Assembly (NCBI GenBank): GCA_036003705.1
Contig: DASYSE010000004.1
Coordinates: 1-26,529 of the forward strand
Length of the DNA: 26,529 nucleotides
Origin: CALGFH01 sp036003705
GTDB taxonomy: Bacteria > Actinomycetota > CALGFH01
Direction of reading: 5' to 3'
In this document: piece by piece, positions 15,419 to 22,366 of the stretch
Layout: the number at the start of each line of letters is the position of its first letter
Numbering within the stretch: position 1 is the first letter of the stretch
Program-made: the position numbers and the translations under genes
Notes under the pieces: model-generated
What the model saw: the letters and a program-made list of their open reading frames with translations, nothing else
What the model was told of the DNA's origin: nothing
The model's database searches: none

Positions 15419-16213
15419 GTGTCGTCGCGCCGCAACGCATCGGTGGTTGTCGCCCTGGCGGTGGCGTCGCTGGCGGCGACCTCGCTGGCGGCGATGCTCG
15501 CCAGCAGTGAACTGCTGGTCGAGTCGTTCGACCGCAGAGTCCCGGGTCGCCTCGACCCGCAGGTCCCCGACCTGAGCACGGTGGGCACCATCCAGGTCGA
15601 GCCGCCGGAGCGGGAGCGTGCCGGGCGGCCCCCTGGCGGTTCCCGGACCCCTGCCGCCACACCTCCTCCGCCACATCGCCTGCCAGCAACTACCCAGCCG
15701 GTGGATCGCGGTGGCGGAGGCGTGATCCTGGCCACGCAGCGACGCCCCACCCGGCAAGTCGCCATCGTGGCCCGCCAGCCGGCGCTCGGCCCGCCGCCGC
15801 CTCCGCCGCCGGCCCCTCGACCGGTTCGGCCCCCAAGACCGCAACCACCGCGGCCCGAGCCGCCCCTGCGGCGCTGGACCGACCGCGAGCGCCACCTGGC
15901 CGGCCGGGTACCCTCCCCGCCCCGTCCCGGCAGGAACCGGCCCCGCCCGCACACTCCGGTGCACCCGGACCAGCACCCAGGCGGGCGGACGCCCTGCCCC
16001 CACCACCCTCGGCGGGACGAGGACGAGCGCCGGCCGCACCGGGATCGGCATGGGTGGGACGAGGACGGGCACCGGCACCGTCCGGACCAGCGCCCCGGCC
16101 GGGTCGCCGCACCGGACTGCCATGGCAACTGCTCGTCCGACCCGGCGGCTCCGGCCGACGGCGAGGGCGACGAAGGAACGGCCGGTGGCCCAGACGCCTC
16201 CACGGATGGTTGA
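15419..16213 (+). CDS. Hypothetical exported Pro/His-rich protein
   Basis: A 264-residue frame starting at GTG with AGGGGAT eight bases upstream. Residues about 8-28 form one hydrophobic segment after SSRR, a signal anchor or signal peptide. Residues 30-70 look structured (SSELLVESFDRRVPGRLDPQ). The rest is low complexity: a polyproline stretch near 122-150, then a His/Asp/Arg-rich tail with two related DED-containing segments (near 199 and 213) and one CHGNC. A proline-rich stalk crossing the cell wall is a guess. I recognise no family. No better frame exists on either strand, since the minus-strand frames are Arg/Gly-rich noise. The TAAGCT hexamer at 15313-15318 might be its -10 box. Confidence 0.5.
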   Translation: MSSRRNASVVVALAVASLAATSLAAMLASSELLVESFDRRVPGRLDPQVPDLSTVGTIQVEPPERERAGRPPGGSRTPAATPPPPHRLPATTQPVDRGGGGVILATQRRPTRQVAIVARQPALGPPPPPPPAPRPVRPPRPQPPRPEPPLRRWTDRERHLAGRVPSPPRPGRNRPRPHTPVHPDQHPGGRTPCPHHPRRDEDERRPHRDRHGWDEDGHRHRPDQRPGRVAAPDCHGNCSSDPAAPADGEGDEGTAGGPDASTDG

Positions 16214-16242
16214 CGCCGTCGCGATCGAGCGAGGCCAGCCGG

Positions 16243-16758
16243 TCAGGAGCGGCGCACCCGGTACAGGTCTCGCCGGCAGCCGATCTCGGCCCCGTGATGG
16301 GCATCGTGGTCGATCATCGCCCAGAAGATCCGCCAGGCCGGCCATTGCTCGCCCCAGTTGGTCGATCGAGGCTCGTCCAGCGCCCGATCGGGCAGCGCCT
16401 CCAGTTCGGCCCGCAGCAACCGCTGGCCCTCCTCCAGCCGCGCGATCGCGCCGCTGGCCGTCGCCGGAGGGGCAAGGTCGGGGAAGACCAGCTTGCCGGG
16501 GCCGAACGCCCACTCGTGGTACATCAGCTTGCAGTCGGCGACGTGCACCAGCCGCCAGCCGATGGTGGTGACCGGCGCCGGGTCCGGGTCGGGCTCGGCA
16601 TAGTCGGCGACCCAGGCGCCGGACTCGTCGCGGTGGATCGTCCAGCAGCCGGAGGCGGGCTCCCAGAAGTACTCGTCGTCGGTGAGCCCGGCCAGGCGTT
16701 CCCGGAGCCGGGCGTACACCCCGTCCATCTGGTGGAGCAGCAGCTGGACCCGCGACAT
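16243..16758 (-). CDS. DinB-family protein
   Basis: A 171-residue four-helix-bundle DinB/YfiT-type protein. The candidate metal ligands are His72 (WRLVHVADCKLMYH) and the HDAHHGAEI motif at 151-159, which matches the family ending. WTIHRDESGAWVADY near 39-53 is typical of an actinobacterial subgroup. Family members are thiol-dependent S-transferases or uncharacterised metal enzymes; the substrate here is unknown. The ATG at 16758 has GAGG eight bases upstream. The frame is open further upstream but the added Arg/Ser-rich stretch is not family-like. Its 3' end is 29 bp from the convergent Pro/His-rich gene. The 291-bp gap upstream (16759-17049) shows only a small hairpin (TCCGG-AAAG-CCGGA, 16977-16990). 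Confidence 0.88.
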   Translation of the reverse strand: MSRVQLLLHQMDGVYARLRERLAGLTDDEYFWEPASGCWTIHRDESGAWVADYAEPDPDPAPVTTIGWRLVHVADCKLMYHEWAFGPGKLVFPDLAPPATASGAIARLEEGQRLLRAELEALPDRALDEPRSTNWGEQWPAWRIFWAMIDHDAHHGAEIGCRRDLYRVRRS

Positions 16759-17049
16759 CTCGTGGACCTCGCTCACACGATGACCGCAACGCTGCGGAAG
16801 GAGATGGTAGCCCGCCGGACTGGTCACCACCCTGATCCGGACCCGGCCGCTCACGGTCGAGGTGCTGGGCCCGGTGCCTCCCGTCCCGGCGGCGTCCCGC
16901 AACCCCCGTAGGTTGGCGCTACGACACAGGCGCCGCTCTGGAGCCCGGCCCTCCCCGTCTCCCTGCCACTTGAAGATCCGGAAAGCCGGACAGGACGAAG
17001 CGGGACGCTGGCATGCGTCCCCATCCCTCCTGCGTTCCCTCGCTCCGTC

Positions 17050-17544
17050 TCAGATGTCGTCTTGGGCTGTTGATAGCCGGTGGTGGGCTTCGCCATCGAC
17101 GATCCGTTGGAGTGCCCCGCCGTTGGCCTCGATCACCCGCCGCGAGCCGAGGTTGTGCTCGCCGCAGGTGACCAGGAGCTCGCTGAGGCCGAGCTCCTGA
17201 CAGACCGGCTTGGCTTGAGCCAGCATCTGGGTGGCGTGGCCGCGCCGTCGGTGGCGGGGCACGACGTGGTAGCCGATATGGCCGCCTTCGCGCGCCAGGG
17301 CCGGCGTGAGGCGGTGGCGGATGATGACCGTGCCGATGTACTCCGGCCCGTCCACGAACCACAGCTCGGTAACTGGCACTCCCCACAGCTCCCGGATCGT
17401 GCGCCGCCGATCGACGAAGCTGGCGAAGTCCGTCGCCGCCTCCTCGAGCCACGCCGTGGGTGCGCCCTCCTCGATCCCGGCCGCAATCTCACCCTCGATG
17501 TAGGAATCCCGGACCGAGGCTGTCGGCAGGACCAAGTGCGCCAT
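17050..17544 (-). CDS. GNAT-family N-acetyltransferase
   Basis: A 164-residue GNAT acyltransferase. The acetyl-CoA-binding motif A is VVPRHRRRGHATQML at about 94-108, following the beta-4 strand GHIGYHV. The C-terminal motif B includes NLGSRRVIEANGG (131-143). DRRRTIRELWG and VTELWFVDG with GTVIIRHRL are the N-terminal strands. The length is the family norm. Substrate cannot be predicted. The ATG at 17544 has no clear ribosome-binding site, and a GATGGT hexamer six bases upstream could be a weak -10 of a leaderless mRNA. The 243-bp gap upstream (17545-17787) holds nothing I can recognise. Confidence 0.9.
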   Translation of the reverse strand: MAHLVLPTASVRDSYIEGEIAAGIEEGAPTAWLEEAATDFASFVDRRRTIRELWGVPVTELWFVDGPEYIGTVIIRHRLTPALAREGGHIGYHVVPRHRRRGHATQMLAQAKPVCQELGLSELLVTCGEHNLGSRRVIEANGGALQRIVDGEAHHRLSTAQDDI

Positions 17545-17787
17545 CTGGGTACCATCGCATCCGCTCGGGCAATGGGGAGGCGGGACGCCGCACGATGCTG
17601 CCTCGTTGGCAAGGCCGCGGCTAGAGCGAACGCGCCCAATCTGCTCTTCCGACCTTCCCCAATCAGGCTGGGCACTCTTGGTCGATCGGGCGCCGACCGC
17701 CTGTCCATCTGTGCACGGAGGGCCATCCCGCTGGTAGGTGGAGTGCGCCGGTTGGGCGTGAATACGGCAGGGATCTCCGCCCGGCGG

Positions 17788-18330
17788 CTACTCCCCGGTG
17801 AGCCCGTCCACCGACTCCCGGAGCAGGTCGGCATGGCCGTTGTGGCGTGCGTACTCCTCCACCAGGTGGACCAGGATCCATCGCAGGCTGGGTGCCTCAC
17901 CGTAGTAGTCGTCGATCCACGCGGCCAGCCGCCCCGGGCCGCCGTCGGCCAGCGCCTCCGCGACCAGGGAACGGGAGCGGGCCACGGCGTCCTGCCAGAG
18001 CGCATGGAGCTGCTCGGGGGTGTCCTCGGCGGCCGAGTGCCAGTCCCAGTCGGGGTCGGCCCTCCAGTCCACCGTGTCCCACGGAGGTGCCGGGTCTCGC
18101 CCGTGCAGCCGTCGGGAGCACCACAGGTCCTCGACGTAGGCCAGGTGCTTGAGCAGCCCGCCCAGGGTCATCGACGAGGCGGCGACCGTCGCTCCCAGGC
18201 CGGCCGCGTCCAGTCCCGTGCATTTCCACGCCAGGGTCGCGCGTTGGTACTCCAGGAAGCCCAGGAGGGTGGCCGTCTCGTCGGCCGCGAGGGGAGGTTC
18301 CGGGCGACCCTGCTCGTCCAGGTTGGCCAT
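17788..18330 (-). CDS. DinB-family protein (DUF664 type)
   Basis: A 180-residue DinB/DUF664 protein. Diagnostic segments are TLGGLLKHLAYVEDLWC (55-71, with His62) and the C-terminal HLVEEYARHNGHADLLRES (155-173), whose His163 and His166 complete the likely metal site. These proteins form four-helix bundles; the specific reaction is unknown. The ATG at 18330 is preferred to one at 18357 because a TAGACT -10 box (18344-18339 on the minus strand) lies eight bases upstream, making a leaderless transcript likely. It is the second DinB-type gene within 2 kb but is only distantly similar to the first. Confidence 0.9.
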   Translation of the reverse strand: MANLDEQGRPEPPLAADETATLLGFLEYQRATLAWKCTGLDAAGLGATVAASSMTLGGLLKHLAYVEDLWCSRRLHGRDPAPPWDTVDWRADPDWDWHSAAEDTPEQLHALWQDAVARSRSLVAEALADGGPGRLAAWIDDYYGEAPSLRWILVHLVEEYARHNGHADLLRESVDGLTGE

Positions 18331-18401
18331 GGGCGGTGAGTCTACCGGCGGGACCACCGCTGGGCCAGGGGCCTTCCGGTGCGGCCGGGGGGCTCAGGAC
18401 G

Positions 18402-18536
18402 CCCGCTCGCTGTTGCTGAACGACACCGGTGAGAGCCTCGGGCTCGACCCGTAGGCCGGTCTCCTGCAGCACCTCACGGACCACGCCGGTATCGGGCGCT
18501 GGTCCGCGGAGGGCACGACGGTCCACGGTGGGAAGG
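18402..18536 (-). pseudogene. Nudix hydrolase remnant
   Basis: On the minus strand, one frame reads VVREVLQETGLRVEPEALTG followed by VVQQQRAG, which matches the second half of a Nudix box (REUXEEXGU) and the strand after it. The glycine-rich first half of the box and the rest of the fold are absent, and there is no plausible start. The fragment sits just downstream of tRNA-Gly. It is short, so it could be chance, but the match is characteristic. Confidence 0.45.
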
Positions 18537-18566
18537 CAGCAGGCTCGTGACCTGCGCTCCGGGGGG

Positions 18567-18637
18567 AGCGGGCGAGGGGAATCGAACCCCCACCGCGAGC
18601 TTGGGAAGCTCGAGTTCTGCCATTGAACTACGCCCGC
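18567..18637 (-). tRNA. tRNA-Gly (anticodon CCC)
   Basis: The 71-base minus-strand sequence folds as a cloverleaf: acceptor GCGGGCG/CGCCCGC, D-stem GTTC/GAAC, anticodon stem CGAGC/GCTCG with loop TTCCCAA (anticodon CCC), a 4-base variable loop, and a T-arm GGGGG-TTCGATT-CCCCT. The discriminator base is T. The 3' CCA is not encoded (CCC follows). Confidence 0.95.
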
Positions 18638-18647
18638 AGGAGGGGTG

Positions 18648-18677
18648 ATTCTAGCCGGGCGATCTGAGCTGGGGCAA
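18648..18677 (-). promoter_or_regulatory. Promoter of tRNA-Gly
   Basis: On the minus strand TTGCCC (18677-18672) and TAGAAT (18653-18648) are spaced by 18 bp, ending 10 bases before the tRNA 5' end. This fits a housekeeping sigma promoter. Confidence 0.6.
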
Positions 18678-18730
18678 CGAGGTCGTGGCAGAATGCCGGG
18701 CCGAGCAGCCTTTGTCTTGGGAGTCCACAG

Positions 18731-20326
18731 GTGATCCTGTCCGACCGTAGCCTGCGGGAGGCGATCGCGGCCGGCCGGCTGGTGGTCGACCCGCTGGACG
18801 ACGACGCCATCCAGCCGTCGAGCATCGACGTCCGGCTGGACAACCGCTTCCGCGTCTTCTACACCGCCCGCCATCCGTACATCGACGTCAAGCAGCCGAT
18901 GGATGACCTGACCGAGCTGGTCGAGGTCAAGCCCGACGCCGCCTTCATCCTGCATCCAGGGGAGTTCGTGCTCGGGTCGTCCCTCGAGCGGGTCGGCATC
19001 CCGGCCGACCTGGCGGCCAGGCTGGAGGGAAAGGCGCTGGCCCTCGACACTCCCGTCCCGACGCCCGTTGGCTGGAGGACGATGGAACAGCTCCGGGTGG
19101 ACGACCATGTCTTCGACGAGCAGGGCCTGCCCTGTGCAGTGGTGAGAGCGACCGAGGCGATGATCGGCCGACCGTGCCGGCAGGTCGTCTTTTCTGACGG
19201 ATCCGTCATCGTGGCCGATGACCGCCACGTGTGGGAGACCTGCACCAAGGCCGGGCGGGAACACGGCCAACAGCGAACCAGTCTGGTGACAACCGCACAG
19301 ATTGCCGAAAGCCTGCATGTGCGCGGCGAGTACAACCACCACGTTGCGCTCGCCGGGCCGGCGCGGTATCCGAGCAAGCCGCTTCCCATCGACCCCTACG
19401 TCCTGGGCGTCTGGCTCGGCGACGGGACGAGCACCAGGTCGGAGATCACCTGCGCTGACGAGGCGATCCTCGAGGAGATCTCCGGGGCCGGCTACGCCGT
19501 CGAACGCCGGCCGGGCTCCCTTCGGTACCGGATCGAGGGGACCGGCCACACCCAAGATGCACGAACAGGGCGATTCGCGAGGAGCGACTCGCTCTCCAGC
19601 GCCCTCCGCAGCCTCGACCTACTGGGGAACAAGCACGTGCCAGCGGACTACCTGGTGGCCAGCCAGGCTCAGAGGATGTCGCTGCTCCAGGGACTCATGG
19701 ACACCGATGGTCAGGTCGACACGCGAGGACGTTGCGAGTTCACCAGCACGCGGGAGTGTCTGGCCGACGCTGTCGTGGAGCTTGCGGCCGGCCTTGGCCT
19801 TCGGCCGGTGAAGTCCAAGCAGCGGGCCACCTTCCGCGGAGTCGACTGTGGGCCCGCGTACCTGGTCAGGTTCACGCCCAACCGGCCCGTGTTTCGGCTC
19901 CCACGCAAGCTTGGACGTCAACGGCTCGCAGGAAGCCATCAGCGCTTTCGCGCTGTCGTCGACGTGCGCGAGGTGGATAGCGTGCCGGTCCGCTGCATTC
20001 AAGTGAGCGCTCCGAGTGGGTTATTCGTTGTGGGTCGGACATTCATCCCGACGCACAACTCGTCCCTGGGGCGGTTGGGGTTGATGACCCACTCGACGGC
20101 CGGGTTCCTCGACCCGGGCTTCCATGGGCATGTGACCCTGGAGCTGTCCAACGTCGCCAATCTGCCGATCACGCTCTACCCCGGGATGCGGATCGGGCAG
20201 ATCGCGGTGTTCCAGCTGACCACCGCGGCGGAGCGGCCCTACGGGTCGCGGGGTGTCGGGTCGAAGTACCAGGGACAGCGGGGTCCGACTCCGTCCCGGT
20301 ACTGGGAGAACTTCCGGTCGCCCTGA
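18731..20326 (+). CDS. dcd: dCTP deaminase interrupted by an intein
   Basis: A 531-residue precursor of cytosolic dCTP deaminase, which makes dUTP (or dUMP directly in bifunctional actinobacterial forms) for thymidylate synthesis. The N-extein is residues 1-101 (MILSDRSLREAI, QPSSIDVRLDNRFRVF, FILHPGEFVLGS, ARLEGK) and the C-extein is 444-531 (SSLGRLGLMTHSTAGF, HVTLELSNVANLPITLYPG, YQGQRGPTPSRYW). Joined they give 189 residues, the normal Dcd length. After splicing, S102, R106 and E129 have the same spacing as E. coli Ser111, Arg115 and Glu138. The intein splits EGK from SSLGR, inside the active-site motif, so splicing is needed for activity. The start is GTG with TTGGGAG seven bases upstream. 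Confidence 0.96.
   Translation: MILSDRSLREAIAAGRLVVDPLDDDAIQPSSIDVRLDNRFRVFYTARHPYIDVKQPMDDLTELVEVKPDAAFILHPGEFVLGSSLERVGIPADLAARLEGKALALDTPVPTPVGWRTMEQLRVDDHVFDEQGLPCAVVRATEAMIGRPCRQVVFSDGSVIVADDRHVWETCTKAGREHGQQRTSLVTTAQIAESLHVRGEYNHHVALAGPARYPSKPLPIDPYVLGVWLGDGTSTRSEITCADEAILEEISGAGYAVERRPGSLRYRIEGTGHTQDARTGRFARSDSLSSALRSLDLLGNKHVPADYLVASQAQRMSLLQGLMDTDGQVDTRGRCEFTSTRECLADAVVELAAGLGLRPVKSKQRATFRGVDCGPAYLVRFTPNRPVFRLPRKLGRQRLAGSHQRFRAVVDVREVDSVPVRCIQVSAPSGLFVVGRTFIPTHNSSLGRLGLMTHSTAGFLDPGFHGHVTLELSNVANLPITLYPGMRIGQIAVFQLTTAAERPYGSRGVGSKYQGQRGPTPSRYWENFRSP
19034..20059 (+). other. Class 3-type intein with LAGLIDADG homing endonuclease, in dcd
   Basis: A 342-residue in-frame insertion. Block A starts ALALDTPVPTPVGWRTM: the first residue is Ala, so the usual N-terminal Cys/Ser nucleophile is absent. 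Block B reads ADDRHVW with His65 and Trp67; block F has Cys321 in VPVRCIQV; block G ends PTHN (Thr340, His341, Asn342) before extein Ser. Trp at B:12, Cys at F:4 and Thr at G:5 form the WCT signature of class 3 inteins, in which the F-block Cys starts splicing. Between the splicing halves are LAGLIDADG motifs LGVWLGDGT (about 124-132) and LLQGLMDTDG (217-226), with Asp130 and Asp225 as likely catalytic acids. One 60-base block hand-counted here is 62% G+C, against 73% in the next gene. Confidence 0.93.
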
Positions 20327-20358
20327 CCCGGGGTCATCGCGCACACGAGGACTGTGGA

Positions 20359-22221
20359 TTGTCGAAGCTGCCAACAACGTCCATCGAACCCACGACCGCG
20401 GAAGGGGCCGGGGCCCCGGTACCGGAGACCGCGTCCCTGGAGGACCCACAGGAAACCCGCCAGGTCTGGTGGCGACGGCTGCGGAGGCGACTGCGCCCGG
20501 GCGTGGAGCCGCTGTTCCTGCTCGCCTTCCTCGGTCTCGCCGGCTGGATGTTCGCCCCGGCCTGGTCCTCGCCGACCACCACCACCCTGGAAGGTGGGAA
20601 CGGGGACACGGCGATCTTCGTGTGGTTCCTGCGCTGGGTGCCGGTCGCGCTCGAGCACGGGCACGACCTGCTGGTCAGCCACCACCTCAACTACCCCGAC
20701 GGCGTGAACCTGATGTGGAACACGTCGCTGCCGCTGCCCGGGCTGGTGCTGGCCCCGGTCACCACCATCTGGGGGCCGGTGCTGAGCTTCAACATCCTGC
20801 TGGTGCTGGGCTACGGGCTCTCGGCCTGGTGCGCCTACCTGGCCATCCGGCGCTTCGCCACGGGGCACCTGGCGGCGGCGGCGGGCGGCCTGGTGTACGG
20901 CTTCTCCCCGGCGATCCGGGTCCAGTCGCACCACCTGCACATGTCGCTGGCCTTTCTGGTCCCGCTGATGCTGCTCGGGCTGCACGAGGCGCTTGTCCGC
21001 CAGCGCCGCTCGCCCTGGCTGGTCGGGGCCGGCCTCGGCGTGATGGCCGGCTGCCAGCTCCTGATCGGCGAGGAACTGCTGGCCATGACCGCCCTGCTCG
21101 GGTTCGCCATGTTCCTGCTGCTGGTCCTCTCCAACCTGCGCCGGCTGCGGGAACGGTGGGCTCACGCCGCCAAGGCCCTCGGGGCAGCGCTGGTGCTGCT
21201 GGCGGCGATCGTCGTCTGGCCACTGTTGGTGCAGTTCACCGGGCCGCAACGGATCCACGGCGACATCCAGAAGACCAACTACTCCAACGACCTGCAGGGG
21301 TTCATCCTGCCAGGCTGGCCCCAGGCGCTGTCGCACGACGGCGCCGCCGAGCTGGTCGAGGGCTTCGCCGGCGGCAACTCCGCCTACCTGGGGCTGCCGC
21401 TGGTGCTGGTCCTGGTTGTCCTGGCGGTGCGCTGGCGGTCGAGCGCCGTCGTCCGGATGGGGCTGGCCCTGATGCTGGTCGCGGCGGTCCTGTCGCTCGG
21501 GCCGACGCTGCTGGTGGGCGGCCGGGACACCGGGATTCCCCTGCCGTGGGCGTTGTTCGAGAACCTGCCGCTGCTCCCGAGCCTGATCCCCGCCCGGCTG
21601 GCGCAGCTCACCGCCCTGTTCGCCGGGCTGCTGCTGGCCGTGTTCTTGCATGCCGTGTGGCATGGGGGCGGCTGGCGGCGGCCGGCCGCGGTCGTGGTCG
21701 CCCTGGTGGTGCTGACGCCGCTGTGGCCGGCGGCCACCGTCCCGGCCGAGAAGGTGGACACTCCGGCCTTCTTCACCAGCCCGGCCGTTCGCGAGCTGCC
21801 CCGCGACGGCGTCACCCTTGTCCTGCCCTGGCCCTACCGGCGCATCGCCGAGCCGATGACCTGGCAGGCCGCCGCCGGCCTGTGGTTCCGGATGCCGGGC
21901 GGCTACTTCATCGGCCCCCGGCGCGACAGCCAGCAGCCACGCTTCGACGCGGTCCCGACCTCGGCCTCGATGACCTTCACCCGGATCTTCGCCGGCGTCC
22001 CACCACCGCGGCTGACCGGGCCGAGGCGGCGGGCCCTGGCCCGTGACTTCGTGCGCTGGCGGGTCGGGAGCGTGGTGGTCGGCCCGATGCCGAACCAGGC
22101 GGCCATGATCGGCTTCCTGACCGAGCTGCTCGGCCGCGAGCCGCAGGCGGTTGGCGACGTCTACCTGTGGCGCGACCCGGTGGTGGTCCTGACCGACCTG
22201 GGCGAGCGACCGTCGACCTGA
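20359..22221 (+). CDS. Polytopic membrane protein, GT-C glycosyltransferase-like
   Basis: A 620-residue integral membrane protein with about 11-12 hydrophobic segments from residue 50 to 475 and a C-terminal soluble domain. The first external loop carries NGDTAIFVWFLRWVP and HHLNYPDGVNLMWNTSLPLPG, a pattern I recall from actinobacterial membrane proteins annotated as glycosyltransferases. An acidic residue in the first loop (here GD) is typical of GT-C enzymes using polyprenyl-phosphate sugars. Enzymatic function is therefore inferred only. The start is TTG with GAGG eight bases upstream; no ATG or GTG lies close to this N-terminus. It follows dcd by 32 bp in the same direction and may be co-transcribed. 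The stop runs directly into a 19-bp repeat array. Confidence 0.8.
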   Translation: MSKLPTTSIEPTTAEGAGAPVPETASLEDPQETRQVWWRRLRRRLRPGVEPLFLLAFLGLAGWMFAPAWSSPTTTTLEGGNGDTAIFVWFLRWVPVALEHGHDLLVSHHLNYPDGVNLMWNTSLPLPGLVLAPVTTIWGPVLSFNILLVLGYGLSAWCAYLAIRRFATGHLAAAAGGLVYGFSPAIRVQSHHLHMSLAFLVPLMLLGLHEALVRQRRSPWLVGAGLGVMAGCQLLIGEELLAMTALLGFAMFLLLVLSNLRRLRERWAHAAKALGAALVLLAAIVVWPLLVQFTGPQRIHGDIQKTNYSNDLQGFILPGWPQALSHDGAAELVEGFAGGNSAYLGLPLVLVLVVLAVRWRSSAVVRMGLALMLVAAVLSLGPTLLVGGRDTGIPLPWALFENLPLLPSLIPARLAQLTALFAGLLLAVFLHAVWHGGGWRRPAAVVVALVVLTPLWPAATVPAEKVDTPAFFTSPAVRELPRDGVTLVLPWPYRRIAEPMTWQAAAGLWFRMPGGYFIGPRRDSQQPRFDAVPTSASMTFTRIFAGVPPPRLTGPRRRALARDFVRWRVGSVVVGPMPNQAAMIGFLTELLGREPQAVGDVYLWRDPVVVLTDLGERPST

Positions 22222-22366
22222 GGCCCGGACACGAGCCGCAGGGCCGGGGCGAGCCGTCAGGCCCGGACACGAGCCGTCAGGGCCGGGCGAGCCGTCAGGG
22301 CCGGGGCGAGCCGTCAGGCCCGGACACGAGCCGTCAGGCCCGGGGCGAGCCGTCAGGGCCGGGGCG
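22221..22366. repeat. About eight tandem units of 18-20 bp between convergent genes
   Basis: Units of the form AGGSCCGG(GGC or ACAC)GAGCCGTC run from the last base of the membrane-protein stop codon to about 22366. Two variants (ACAC and GGC cores) are interspersed. Read on the minus strand, each CCGTCAGG gives CCTGACGG, which contains TGA in one frame. The stop and last ten or so codons of the iron-sulfur oxidoreductase lie inside the array. Units directly abut, so it is not a CRISPR. Confidence 0.88.

Noticed and set aside
16759..17049. Search for a small gene in the 291-bp gap between the DinB and GNAT genes
   Set aside because: Frames here lack ribosome-binding sites and family-like sequence; only a 5-bp hairpin at 16977-16990 was found.
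19034..20059. Possibility that the dcd insertion is an ordinary fused domain or a frameshifted intervening gene
   Set aside because: The frame is continuous, the exteins join exactly at a conserved motif to normal Dcd length, and all intein splicing blocks are present.
20324..20336. Perfect 13-bp inverted repeat TGACCCGGGGTCA overlapping the dcd stop codon
   Set aside because: Such short palindromes are frequent at this GC content. It is too short for a terminator and has no nearby promoter.
22221..22366. Repeat array considered as a CRISPR
   Set aside because: Units of 18-20 bp abut with no unique spacers, and no cas genes are present.
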